The notes under the pieces: model-generated
The model's database searches: none
What the model was told of the DNA's origin: nothing
What the model saw: the letters and a program-made list of their open reading frames with translations, nothing else
In this document: positions 11,012-22,976 of the stretch, one piece after another
How the letters are laid out: each line of letters opens with the position of its first letter
Numbering within the stretch: position 1 is the first letter of the stretch
Source: Carallia brachiata
Taxonomy: Eukaryota > Streptophyta > Magnoliopsida > Malpighiales > Rhizophoraceae
DNA: 64,000 nucleotides
Direction of reading: 5' to 3'
NCBI GenBank assembly: GCA_021464245.1
Contig: JADCRB010000007.1
Span: forward strand, 5,055,125-5,119,124
Made by a program: the position numbers and the translations under genes

Positions 11012-13900
11012 GTGAATCGCAATCAACTGAGTCAGAAAAATGGAAAAGAAGGGCAAAAGAAGGTGATAAATGACAAGGTAGAAACTAGTAACAATGGTGA
11101 TGATGATAATCTGTGCTGGTTTTTTGGAAACAAAGGGGTTGTGGGTTCATTCTTATGCATTGCTGTATTTGGGTTGTTGGTTCGAGCGGCTGTTTCGATC
11201 CACCCATATTCTGGTGCTGGAAATCCACCTAGGTTTGGTGACTATGAAGCACAGCGGCATTGGATGGAGATTACACTTAATCTTCCCGTTAAGGATTGGT
11301 ATCGCAACAGCTCTGTCAACGATATGGGTTATTGGGGTCTTGATTATCCTCCCCTTACTGCCTACCAGAGTTATTTTCATGGTATCTTTCTCAGATTCTT
11401 TGATCCTGATTCGGTTTCTCTTTTCAGTTCCCGGGGCCATGAGTCCTATCTTGGGTATGTACAATAATCTGCCAATTACTTGGTCTTGTACTCTTGTTTC
11501 TTTGTCCGAATGCAATGTTTGATATTGTATCTTTACTACACATTTCTTTTTGCAGGAAGCTGCTTATGAGGTGGACAGTTTTATCATCTGATGCCCTGAT
11601 ATTTTTTCCTGCTGTTCTTTATTTTGTTCTTGCACATTACCGTACCTGCCCCATCCAAAATAAACGTGATGTAGCTTGGCACATGATGGTCATTCTCATC
11701 AATCCATGTTTGATCTTAATTGATCATGGGCACTTTCAGGTTCAAAAATTTTTGCTCTCTTGTTTTGCCTGCCAGTTAGCCCCCCTTTTTTTTCCTTGAA
11801 CTGTTGTAGCATACTTATGCGTGCTTCACATGTTGCTTTTTTAGTATAACTGCATCAGCTTGGGCCTTGCTTTAGCCGCTGTTGCTGCTGTTCTTTCTCA
11901 CAAAGATCTTATTGCTTCTGTCCTTTTCTGTCTTTCTCTCAATCACAAACAGGTAATTTTATGTTTGCATGTTCGCCTTCTGTATTGTCTATATTTGTAT
12001 TTCCCTGGGTTTGGCGCATCTGGCGGCTCATTTATAAGGCATAAGGTCTTATTTTTGGTATGCTCGAGCAATTTATGTTGATTTTGATTTATTTCGTGGC
12101 TTACATGGTTTAAGGTGTTTCTTTGTTTTTTCTTTCAGATGAGTGCATATTTTGCACCAGCATTTTTCAGCCATCTCTTGGGTAAATGCCTAAGACATAG
12201 AAATCCCGTGCTTGAGGTTTTAAAATTGGGCATGGTTGTCTTAGGAACATTTGCTATTGTTTGGTGGCCATATATTCATTCCAAGGATGCCATTTTAGAG
12301 GTAAATAATGAATTAATCGTACATTACTTAAAAATGTATATATAATTGGCTTGCATTGGTTAATGTATATGGTTCTTATTGTTACTCCTAGAATAGAAGT
12401 CAAGAAACAAAAGTTGTTCTCCATGCTTTCTTTCAGAATTTACGTCCTGGTTACCACTTTCTAGAATCCATAACTCACTCTTTCACAATCAATTAGGCTG
12501 CCCTTGGGCAGAAGATCAAACTTACCAGAGCATTATTTGTGTGCCTTGTTACTTTCGCAATGGTATAATCGTGTGATTGATCCTCTAAGTTTCATGACTC
12601 ATAACAATTTTCAATCTGCAGTGAGCTCTGGTAGGATATATCAATTTTAGATTTTTGTTAATGAATGGGTCCTGTATGGTTTGAGATGTGAATGACTGAA
12701 TGCCTGTAGGTGTTGGGATATGATTTCAGGTGCCAATAGGGACTATTGTATTAACCAACTTTGTCCACAGAGAATTGCCATGCATGCAGCTTGCATAAAT
12801 AGATAAGCCTTCTAGTGGGTAGGGATGTACCATTGTCTGCAGGCTCACCGGCAGCTTCTATTCGGTAGAAATGTGCAACTATCTACATGCTCCTTGGCAG
12901 TGCTAAGGGTTCCTCAGGACATGTATGAGGGGTGTTACTAATGGATTATATAATCTTGCCATTAATACCTATTTTTTGTTTTTTTTTTTTGAGAAATGGA
13001 TATGTCGAAATTTTAGTCAGGCTAGTAGATATAAGTTAAGACTTTACGTTTGTTGTTCTTCCTTGAAGTGGGTAATTATAAATTTCAAACTAAAAGTTTT
13101 TGGTGCTTACAACAGGTTCTCTTGCGTCTTGCTCCTTTTGATAGAGGGATATATGAGGATTATGTGGCCAACTTTTGGTGCACTTCTTCAGTTCTGATTA
13201 AATGGAAAAGATTATTTACAGCACAATCACTGAAGTTTCTAAGCTTAGTTGCTACTTTATTAGCTTGTCTACCATCGATGGTTCAACAAATATTGGCTCC
13301 CAGCAGTAAGGGCTTTCTGTATGGGCTTCTTAATAGTTCTTTATCATTCTACTTGTTTTCTTTCCAAGGCAAGTAATGTGTTTTTCAATGATTTATACAT
13401 TTTATAAATCGTGCTCCTAATGTATGCCTAACTGCTAAATTTCTGCAGTGCACGAGAAGTCCATTCTCCTGCCACTTCTGCCGGCGACTCTATTGGCTGC
13501 AGAGTTGAGTCGTCCGTTCAAATTATTGATGCATTATGCCTTGTTCTCTATGTTTCCTCTTCTCTGTCGTGACAAATTGATTGTGCCGTATGTTGCCCTG
13601 TACGGTCTCTTCATCCTTGTTTATCATGCACCTGGTGGAAGACGGGATCCAAAAATGCGTCATCCTGCGATTCCCATCCCACTGTCAATTGGGATGACGT
13701 TTTTTTATCTTTGCTCTCTTGTTCTCCATATTATTTACTTAACCATTCGTCCACCTGAGAAGTACCCTTTCCTTTTTGAAGCAGTGATTATGCTTCTCTG
13801 CTTCATGCACTTCATTTTGTTTATGTTATACACCAATACAAGGCAATGGATGTTGCCCAGACAATCTGCATCAATAGAAAAAGAAAAGAAACAAAATTGA
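11012..13900 (+). CDS. ALG6: Dolichyl-P-Glc:Man9GlcNAc2-PP-dolichol alpha-1,3-glucosyltransferase
   Basis: ALG6 is the ER multi-spanning enzyme that adds the first glucose to the lipid-linked oligosaccharide for N-glycosylation. Six exons: 11012-11454, 11556-11739, 11845-11952, 12139-12300, 13116-13368, 13449-13900; lengths keep frame and give about 533 residues. Family signatures are [66 protein letters not shown] and [14 protein letters not shown]; many hydrophobic membrane segments are present. The intron after 13368 begins GC (GCAAGT), and only this donor preserves the FQVHEK reading. The start is unresolved: this frame is open back to a TGA at 10991 but holds no ATG before Met85, and 11012 is a GTG. 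An ATG at 11040 lies in another frame, reads 8 codons to a stop, and would join the gene if one base were missing between about 11043 and 11064. Any translation start here is therefore provisional. Confidence 0.92.
13369..13448 (+). other. ALG6: GC-AG intron of ALG6
   Basis: The donor is AAG/GCAAGT and the acceptor is CTGCAG. Splicing here joins CAAG to TGCACGAG and gives the invariant FQVHEKS. The nearby alternative GTAATG, six bases downstream, would put the next exon out of frame. GC donors are the known minor class of U2 introns and need a strong match elsewhere, which this one has. Confidence 0.85.
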
Positions 13901-15954
13901 TTTGTGTTTATGATATTAGTTATTCAGAGGCATGCAAATGCATAGATTAGCATTGTTACAATGTTAAACCTGATGCAGACTGTCCTTCCATTGAACTTTT
14001 TTAATGCATATGATTTGCGAGTTTGCTCTTTCCTGGGATTCACTTTCATTTGGGACTGTTGATATATTATTTGTGTGAAATCTCTTATGCTGATGTGCAG
14101 GTCCCTTCTTTCTCCACTCCGCTCCCCTCTTAATTCCCCCGTAAGTTTCTTTCTTTTACTCGAGAAATTGTGCTATGTCACCTATGAAAAGTAAATAAAC
14201 AAAGGGGAAGGGAAGCTGCTAATGAGGCTTGAACTGAATAGTAGTCGGGTAAAGTTGAGGCATTTGGGATTCTTTGGTTTTTGGTTTAGTTCTCTTTTTG
14301 TGTATGATTTCTTTGCCATTATCTTTCTGTTTCCAATGAGCAACGTTTGCTTGGTTATTTTGTTATCTGTTCCCTTGGGTCATCTCCATCTGTGGAGGGA
14401 CGGGCCTAAAAAAGCGTGTGTCCTATTTGCACAAATCTCATTTGTATTTGTAGACTATTCTGCTTCATTCTCACCTCTTCAGTACGAGATTGCTGGTATC
14501 CCAATTTGAGGTAATCAACTGGTCCATTTACTTCAGAAGACAAATTAGAACCACGCGTCCCAACAGGCTAATTCATGTTCGGTGTTGCCAATCTCCTTGA
14601 ACTTTATGGACCTTAATATCATCTCAATCATTTTCAACATCGCCTGCCGGTGCTGGTCTTACGGTAAAGATAACATCGTCAAGATCATTTGTTTTCGAGA
14701 TGAGATTATAGTTTGGTGCCTTAAAAGTAATCGGAACACTTGATTGTGTGTTGCTCAAAGCATACGCTCTTGAGTCTGAGAACTTAGATTTTTATTTTTA
14801 AAATTTTGGATTTTAATGAGGACAAGTGAGATATAAAATTTATAAAAATAAGGAGAATTATTTTTATTGTACAATTTATAATTCAATGAATTTATATGAA
14901 AAAAAAAAAAAGCCTTCTTGTCTCATGTCTCCTGGCTCAAACCTTGATTTATATTTGTTAGAAGAAAAATATTTGGTAGGTTTTTTTAGTATGATCATAA
15001 TAAGATTAAATTAATATATTTTGTTGAATGATTGAAATTAAAAAAATAGATAAATTATTAAATATTATTAAATGAAATATTTAACTGAATTGCTTAAAAT
15101 TAATCATGCGAAGCCTTTGTTATTATGTCTGGCCACGGCTTTTTGCAGATGTACAAGACGGGTGAAGAAGTTAGTATTATGCGTTACAGTTTGGAGTTTT
15201 GCACATGCCTTTCAGTGCCAATAAATCTATTTGTTCGCACGAGTATCATCTGGGGCATTAGCTTTTCTTTTTAGAAAAAGTTTAGTATCTATACGTTAGT
15301 AGTTATATTTGATATACATATTATAACAGTTTTATTTATTTTTATAATAAAATTAATAAAATATAATATAAAAAATTAACATATAATTTTTTATCATAAA
15401 AATAATAAATATTATTATAAAAATAATTAAATTTGTCATAAAAAAAATATAATATATATATATATATCATTTATATATGAGGGTATACGTGCGAAACTGA
15501 GCTGTTCGCATTTTTATCACCAAAGATAAAGAGAGGTTCCAATATCGTTGATAGGACCTGACAATGCTCCCAATGAATCCCATTAACTTTACCTTGTTAA
15601 ATCAAGATGGATTTGATGGGAGAAGCAGGCTTTTTCCGTACCTTTGGGAGTGGAACAATGACCGTACTCGTAGTACCGCTGAAAATCTTTCTGAAGAACA
15701 ATTTTCAGGTTCTTCAACAAAATGGTCATTTTTCAGACCAAATACGGTTAAAGTTGCTTAATTTTCTTCCGTCTGTTTCTGTATGCATATGCGGACACCA
15801 TTCCTAGTTTGACAGGCAAATGCTCCTTTTGCTTAAAGGCAGGCAAAGCGCACTCTGTGTCGCCCTGTCTCTGGTTAGGCAGTGATTCTAAAATAAAGCG
15901 CTGGGGAAAAAGAAAAAATGAGAGATCTTTGCCGCGAACAAGTTGAATCTTTTC

Positions 15955-16660
15955 ACCATAGTTATCAAATTCAATCTAGTCAATGACCCAATCAAGAAAT
16001 ACAATCATCGTATCACTAGTTCAACCATCAAATCATTAGTTTAATTACATAAATAATTAAAAATATAATATAATAATAATAATAAAAATTAATTTAATGA
16101 AATATTCACACAATAAATAAAAAAATTTAATTCTAAAATATAAAAAATTAAAACAATACACCATTCTTGTAATTTAATATATTTATTACTATTCATTAAA
16201 TAATATTTAAGATACTAGATTCTGATGTCATCTAAAATCTTAATTTATATTTTCTATTCAATTGTTATTAACTCAATATACTCATTTTTATTCAGACAAC
16301 CTGTATCTTACAAGAATTCAAAATCAACCTCTAAATTCTAATGACTAAGGAGTATAAAAAAAAACTCAAATAACAAATTTGTGATAATAAGTAAATATTA
16401 ATTCACTAATAATTAAAATGAGCAACAAAATATTATACCACAGGCGTCAAAAAAAAAAACTCAACATTTTTTAATGAAAAACAGTGTGATTATTTTGTAT
16501 TGGTAGAAATCCGACCGAATTCCAATTTTATTGAATTACAGAATTTGGCCGAGTTTAGTTGGCTTAACTGAATCGTTTACTTTTTGATTTGATTATATAA
16601 CTCAACTCAATCCGATGTCCAGATTGTTGAGTTTTCGATCAAACTGACCAGATCAGGCCA
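15955..16660. repeat. Dispersed CGGTT-type element, copy 2 (divergent)
   Basis: Left end CATAGTTATCAAATTCAATC and right end CTCTGATAATACC have the same layout as other copies: a (T)TATCAAA-type end, AT-rich interior, and a region of GACC/TGACC words near the right end. It is more diverged than the copies at 31.5 and 60.6 kb. Limits are approximate. Confidence 0.35.
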
Positions 16661-16834
16661 GCTCTGATAATACCACTGTTCACGCTGTTATCACCAACCT
16701 CTGCTTGGCACATATAGGAGGGAGCCTCTCCTGGGTCTCAAGTCTATGAGTACACTCCACAAAACGACCAAAAGAAGGCTCTCAAATTTTGTGCCGATCG
16801 TGTTTCTTATACCACAATGATATTCATTTCAACT

Positions 16835-17127
16835 GGGTGTGTTTGTTTCGCTAAAAATATTTTATAGGAAAATTTTTTTTTCATTCTTCGGCATTTGTTT
16901 TACGTAAAATATTTTACAACGGAAAATTTAGGAAAATTTTGAGAAAATTTTGAGATTTTCAGGAAAAATAACTTCTTATTTTTTAGAGCTGATGTTATTT
17001 TCTGAAAAAAAAATACAAATTGTGCTATAAGTAAGTAATAAGGAAAAATCATTATTTTCACTATAAATATTTTTCCTGCAAATATTTTACAATAGTAAGT
17101 TATTTTCTAATAAACAAACGAACCCTA
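16835..17127. mobile_element. MITE-like element, about 290 bp
   Basis: The left end GGGTGTGTTTGTTT is mirrored by AAACAAACGAACCC at the right end. The interior is AT-rich with repeated AAAATATTTTA blocks and is non-coding. The terminal word resembles those of common plant hAT-type MITEs, but no clear target duplication is visible, so the superfamily is not assigned. Confidence 0.55.
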
Positions 17128-17465
17128 AATATTATAATATTATGATTATAATTAGAGATTTTGAATATACTGATAAGAAAAAAAATAAAATTAAAAAGAA
17201 ATAAAAAAATTAATAAAATTTTTTTTTCTAATTTTATTTAATTTAATTTTTTTAATGTATACAGCTATAATTTATGATATCAATTCAAAATCAATAATAT
17301 TATTTTTTTTGTCCATCAAAAGACTCATTAGACTATAAGTTACACAATAGAAATAACTTTTTTCTCTTATAAATTTTATCCTTTTATTCTCAAGATTTGA
17401 ACATAAAATTTATAAAACAAAAATTTTAAATTTTAATTATTAAAATATGTCTAAAGAGCATAATA

Positions 17466-17882
17466 TCTATTTAATTAGTATAAAAGGGAAGTTTAGAGAA
17501 AAATTTTCCTTAATTCATGCTGCCATGTGGCAAATAATCCAAATTTTTTATTTCACTTTTTTACTATTTCTTACTTTTTTTTTTACACAATTATCATTTA
17601 CAAATGATTTTAAATGTTCTCAACAAGTACCCTTTGCCAAAAAGAGAAAGAAAGTTACGGAATTAAAATCTATACTAATGGCCAAACTGTATAGTAATAA
17701 TGGACATAACAAATAAAATTATTAATTTCTCAAAGCGAAAGAGGCTTGATAAAAAAAAGTGAAAATAGTTGGATAATTTGTCATTTTTAAAAATGAAAAT
17801 GACATTAATTAAGACAAAAAAAATATTAATTAAAATTATATAACAAATATTAAATCCGCAAGACACACGGACTGAATTCTAG
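17466..17882 (+). mobile_element. Short Helitron-like unit A
   Basis: Begins A/TCTATTTAATTAGTATAAAAG, the same 5' sequence that opens unit C, and ends with a short stem (TCCG...CGGA) a few bases before CTAG at 17879-17882. TC at the 5' end and a hairpin before CTRR at the 3' end are Helitron hallmarks. The base after CTAG is A rather than the usual T, so the 3' end is less secure. No helicase is encoded, so the unit would be non-autonomous. Confidence 0.55.
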
Positions 17883-17967
17883 ATGCTAATAAAAAAAGTG
17901 AATAAGTTAAAACTATTAAATTGAAATATTTTTGTTATTTTCCCTTAATTCATGAAAAGACTGTCAT

Positions 17968-20460
17968 ATCTATTTATCTAATAATATTATTATAAATGAG
18001 TAGCTGAGAGAAACTCTCTCCTTATTTCACTCTTCACGAAATAACTAAAAGAAAATCTCTCATTTTTCTATTCTCCAAACTTAATGCAAAAAAAATTTCA
18101 CCATTACAAATATAAATTCTCCTTCAATATTTGTTGTAACCACCCAACTAAATACCCTTCATTTCATGCCCATGTTAATTTCGCTCCTCATATTTATTTG
18201 AGTATTGTGGCATACACAAATCACACTGTTCTACCAGAGGCTTTGGAGAAATGGAGTTTAGAACTTATGGAGAAACTTCTGCCAAGACATGTTCGGATAA
18301 CAGAAATGATTGATGAAGAGGTAATCATGTGTGTAAATCTGCTCGAGTTTTTTTTTTTTTGGGTACAGAGCTCTAATTTCTGCTATTTCATGCATTGTAA
18401 CTAATTCACATAATTGTTTTTGAGCATGGTAGAAAAGATTCTGACCTGTTGAAGAAAAAGGTCAAGTAGATGAGAATATTAGAAATATTGATCGCGTTTG
18501 CTAATTTAATTGTAAAGCCCCAACAAATCTATCATTGTTGCTTCTGAGGGACTTGAAACTTCTAAAGAAGACATCAATTTGGATGATAAAAAAAGATGAC
18601 TCCAAAAACAACGTTGTGTAAAAGAATGAAATGCTGGTAGCAGGACCACCACCAAAACCACCAAAAATGGTTCATATGGTTAATCTCTGTATTATAGGCG
18701 GCCGTGCAATAAATGGAGTTGCGAAGATACATAGTGAAATAGCAAACGGGGACGTATTAATAGTAGATGTATTGTAGATGACAGAACATATAATGAAAAC
18801 ATTGAAAATTGATTTTTGCACTTTGTTGACTTGGTAGATCATTAGGAAAATTACCTTCGTAGATTGAGGACATAAACTTGCGTTGAAGAATTTTTTGGAG
18901 CTGTTCAGTTTGTGGCCAGTCATTGCTTTTTGAATAACCAAACCAATTCAAAGATTCCCTATCGATGAAAAATGAAAACTAACGAAAATCAGGAAAATAG
19001 ATATCTGGCCACCCTAGCCTCAATATAAAAAACGAAGCATTTAAATTAAAGTTAAATTCTGAAAAATTATAACCTAATGGCCCTAATTCAGCCTTAATTA
19101 TTGTTATTTTAAAAGTTATAGTAATGTGAATCCTATTAATTTTGTTCAATACTATTAAATTGGTTACCAATGGTAATCTTCAAATTGAATTATCATAATA
19201 TGAGGCAATTAGTGGTAAAAACTGTCATTATTGCCATTATTTTGTATAGTATCCAATTATAGAAATTATTGTCAATTTCAGATGTAATATTCTACACATC
19301 TTTGCTATTAAAAAAGAATCAAAACTAAAGAATTATTGACAGTGTAATTATTCCATAAAAGGAATGAAAATCTCCTTAGTTGACCTCCTTAATTATTGTC
19401 AATTAGGTTCATAATTCGATACTAATTTCATCTATAAAATCACTAATCAAACGAAATTATTGGAGAATTATTTTCATTAATGCCTTTGTTTCTATAATAT
19501 CTACATTGTCAAATTAAGTTTAACTTAATGAGCCTAATTATTGCTAATTTATACCTAATGATTGCTAATTTATAAGTTATAGTAACGAAAATCATATTAA
19601 TCCTCATATATTAAAGGTCAATTATCAATATAAAAGGCAATAGTGATCATTAAAGCTCAAAAAGACGAAAAATAGAAAACATGGGAAAGTCATTCAATTG
19701 GCATTATTTAAAATAACAGCAAGAGGAAAGGCCGAAAAATGAATTATTAGTAATTTCTGATATAATATTATGTCTACTTATTGGTTCTCAAATGTGCCTT
19801 TCTGGAATCAGAAGGGACGACTCTAATTATTGCCACTTTGAAATCTTCTATCAACTTCTTCTTATTTTAAATAAAATATTAATAAGAAATGAAAACTACC
19901 ACAAATGTTATTACAAAAAAGGTAAATGAATATAATTTAGTTAAACGTTATAACATCTTGCGCAATTGGTACGTTCAATTGATTTAAATACCATTGATTT
20001 TGAACAGATTGCAATTAAGTGCATTAATTAATATATAATGTCATTTGATATAAATATATTGTTAATTTTCGAAAAATCATATTCTTAATTTCTTAATTTA
20101 GGATTGGGTTATCTCATTAAAATATTAGGTGCTAAAATTAATAAGAGTCTAATATGAAAATCATCATGCTTAAATTTTTAAAGTTGAAATAAAAAAAAAA
20201 AACATATTTAAATTAATCTGTTGAAAATAATTCAATAAAATCTCAATTCTAAAAATATTGATAAAAATAAGGTTATTGAACTTCTACTTGAACCAATTTA
20301 TTATATTTGAGTTTAAATAACTTGAATGACTTATTAAGCCATAAATAGTTGATAATATGTGATTCTTAAAAACAAATATGAAATAGTTACAATAAAATAA
20401 ACTAATAAAAATTATGCGGAGAGAAATATTTAACCCGCGAAAGCGCGGGCTAAGTTCTAG
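17968..20460 (+). mobile_element. Helitron-like unit B carrying a gene fragment
   Basis: Begins A/TCTATTTATC at 17968 and ends with the hairpin CCCGCG-AAA-GCGCGGG (20434-20449) followed by CTAAGTTCTAG and T. This is a textbook Helitron 3' end: GC hairpin about 10 bases before CTAG, insertion between A and T. It is about 2.5 kb with no Rep/helicase. It contains a starch phosphorylase piece at 18205-18755; the remaining 1.7 kb is AT-rich with no recognised content. Helitrons are well known for picking up genomic gene fragments with introns. Confidence 0.7.
18205..18755 (+). pseudogene. Fragment of plastidial alpha-glucan (starch) phosphorylase
   Basis: One frame reads [20 protein letters not shown], then [17 protein letters not shown], the conserved glycogen/starch phosphorylase segment. 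It is followed by GT (18321) and an intron-like stretch to about 18432, then DSDLLKKKVK, RILENID, an acidic Ser/Asp/Lys region and PPPKPPKMVHMVNLCIIGG with GVAKIHSEI. The acidic insertion before PPPK marks the plastidial L-type (PHS1) isoform. Several stops and frame changes interrupt it, and both ends of the enzyme are missing, so it cannot work. Retained intron-like sequence argues for capture from genomic DNA, not from mRNA. Confidence 0.8.
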
Positions 20461-22834
20461 TTTAATTAGTATAAAAGAGAAGTTTAGAGAAAACTTCTCC
20501 TTAATTCTAGCTCTTGTGGCAATTTCACAATTTTTTCCTTTAATTCTTTATAATTATCATATATTACCTTCTAATTTTAGAACAAAATATATTTAGAGAG
20601 AATTATATTTAATACAAAACTTGATGACCTCCTTATTGCCATTATGTCCTACTCCTACCATTACTGTTCCTTATCTTTATGATAGGAAAAAAAGACCATT
20701 CGTTGGAAAAAACTGTTTTTGTACAATTTTGGTTCAATTGGCTTTTGAGATTTTTGAATTAGATGAAAGACAACAACAAGATGGAGGATCGCCTAAAAAA
20801 AAAAGTTTAGAGAAAGTTTCTCCTTAATCATAATTCCTATGTGGCAATTTCACAATTTTTCCCTTTAATTCTTTATAATTATCATATATTAACTTTTAAT
20901 TTTAGAATAAAATATAGTTAGAGAGAATTGTATTTAATACAAAACTTAATGACCTCCTTATTATTATTATGTCATGCTCCTACTGTTACTGTTCTTTATC
21001 TTTATGATAGGAAAAAAAGACCATTTGTTGGAAACAATTTTTTTTTGTACAATTTTGGTTCAATTGACTTTTGAGATTTTTGAATTAGATGAAAGATAAC
21101 AACAAGATGAAGAATCCTCTTAAAAAAAAAAAAAGGAGGATAGTGATGAGAGTCTGTGTATAACTTTTTTTTTTCCGTTACAATCTTTATTAAGGACTTA
21201 AGTGACTCTCTTTAAATTTGATATATAATAGTAGACGTTTTATGATAATAAATTCAGTAATTTATGACAATAAATTTTAAACTTTATATTCTCCTTTTTA
21301 TATTGTATTTTGCCCTTCACACACCAATAGGCAAACAGACACACAACACAAGAGATAGAATCTCAGTCATCGGAGAAACTAAGAGAAATAGGGGGAGGAA
21401 TGATGAGGATCACTGTATCATATTCATTGAAGTTGATCCTTATGAATTTGTATTTCCCTCCTTTTAAATCCTTCATTTGGATTACTTATTATTTATTTAT
21501 TATGTATCTGTTCATTTTTCATCTCGGTCATTGGTATATGTAATCTTTTTACTGAATTTCACAACAACATTACTTTTCTTTTTGTTTTTCCTTTTCTTTT
21601 TTCCTTCTTGGTATGTTTTGTTGGATTGTAAGTTGAACGTGAAAACTCTCCTTCAGGTGGAGGTTACATTTCTTTCTATGTTTCCTCTTATAAGGCTTGG
21701 TAAATTATGTGCAGTATTTCTTTCAATTCAATCTTTTCTTTATGGGTTATGCATATCTTAACAGATACGTGTGATGTCTACTCGCTAACGCCAGGATCTA
21801 CTAGATTTAACGAAGGGAGTATGTGCAACTGAAGCCTTTATTTTCACAAAAAATACCTAATGCAGCTTAATATGGTCGTTTTGGGACCGAACTTTTGCTT
21901 GATTTTATTGCCTTTACTTAATAGTATTTACAGGAAAAGCAGGCATCTTCCAATCTTCCTTCTATGTTGGGTACACAATTGACTTTGCAAGAGCTCCATT
22001 TGATTGAGTTTTTTTTTTTTTTTAACTTCGGTACAATTCGCTTTTGTAATTTTTGAGTGTAGACGGAGAACAAAGGAAAGACGCATTAAGAATATTGAAG
22101 AGCAATGGAAGAGAGGGATACCACAAAGTCAAAGGGAAAAAAAAAAGTCGTATCTATCAAAATTAAAAATTTAGAAATTCTTGATGTTTCAATAAAGAGT
22201 ATGAAAAAAATAAAATTATGCTTTTTTATTGCTTTCTTCCCTTAAAATTATATACTGCCCATTCTTTTTAATTTTGACCTAATTTTAAAAGTGATTTGAT
22301 TTTTGAATATTCAATGAAAAAGTAAGCTTGAGAAAGGAGATAAAGAAGTTAAAGCTTTCATGCATGTCAAAAAATAAATAAATAAAATATTAACTCTATT
22401 GAAATTAATATTTAATTAGTCTTTTTCGGTGTGTATTATTTAATCTATTATAGAATTTGAATATAACACTATTGATATTTACAATGATTAGTTATTAATT
22501 AGAATTTAGACGAAATTAATTAAATACATTTTTTTTTTCAAATAAGGGGGCTCATATGCATCAATTTTGTAAGCCCATATTTAAATATTTGTTTGGAAAT
22601 AGATGAGAGTTATTAAAATTGTATAATTTACGTTTGATTATATTATATTATTTATTTCTGAATATATGCTTTAAAAAAAATCATTAGATATAACATAGTA
22701 ACGTCTAAACTAACGTAATTATCAAGATATTATATATAAAAATTACTAAAAAATAAAAATTTAAAATTAAAACACTTTAATTAAAATTATTAAAAAAAAC
22801 TTAAAATCCGTGCATAGCACAGATTAAGTTCTAG
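20456..22834 (+). mobile_element. Helitron-like unit C, abutting unit B
   Basis: Begins TCTAGTTTAATTAGTATAAAAG, matching the start of unit A, and ends with imperfect stem TCCGTGC-ATA-GCACAGA followed by TTAAGTTCTAG and T at 22835. Its first bases (TCTAG) are the last bases of unit B, so the two are fused head to tail. It contains an internal duplication at 20478-21140 and poly-T tracts. No helicase or recognisable gene is present. Confidence 0.65.
20478..21140 (+). repeat. Internal tandem duplication in Helitron unit C, about 330 bp x 2
   Basis: The segment starting AAGTTTAGAGAAAACTTCTCC-like at about 20478 restarts at about 20805. Both copies share the blocks TTTAATTCTTTATAATTATC, AATACAAAACTT(G/A)ATGACC, TATGATAGGAAAAAAAGACC and AAAGA(C/T)AACAACAAGATG. 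The copies differ by scattered substitutions. In the first copy an open frame (20621-20827) encodes an unknown 68-residue product; in the second this frame is disrupted. Confidence 0.8.
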
Positions 22835-22911
22835 TTATTTCACATATTCGTGCAACTACGAGTCACTTATTTTGATGTTTTGACACCCTTTCAGTGATAT
22901 TCTGCTTTCCG

Positions 22912-22976
22912 CCGTAACCGAAAAGGGAGGAAAAGCAAACTCCTTTTCCGGTTATTCTCCTTTTCCGGTTACGGAG
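22912..22976. repeat. Imperfect inverted repeat (hairpin)
   Basis: CCGTAACCGAAAAGGGAG on the left pairs with CTCCTTTTCCGGTTACGG on the right, with one extra base. The right arm core CTCCTTTTCCGGTTA is itself duplicated within the loop. It may be the remains of a small transposon end; function unknown. Confidence 0.65.

Larger units (their letters stand above)
13901..17465. other. Intergenic, ALG6 3' flank to first Helitron unit
   Basis: Contains unassigned short open frames (14222-14509 and 15564-15807), neither with a family signature I recognise. It also holds a CGGTT-family-like repeat near 15955-16660, an AT-rich piece near 15290-15470 resembling the MITE at 31020, and a MITE-like unit at 16835-17127. 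No gene is supported. Confidence 0.5.

Noticed and set aside
11094..11522. Alternative plus frame and minus frame across ALG6 exon 1
   Set aside because: The frame from 11012 carries the ALG6 signatures ([17 protein letters not shown]); the others do not.
14222..14509. 95-codon frame downstream of ALG6 as a separate small gene
   Set aside because: Hydrophobic but no recognisable domain, no TATA at proper distance, and lies in the probable 3' flank of ALG6.
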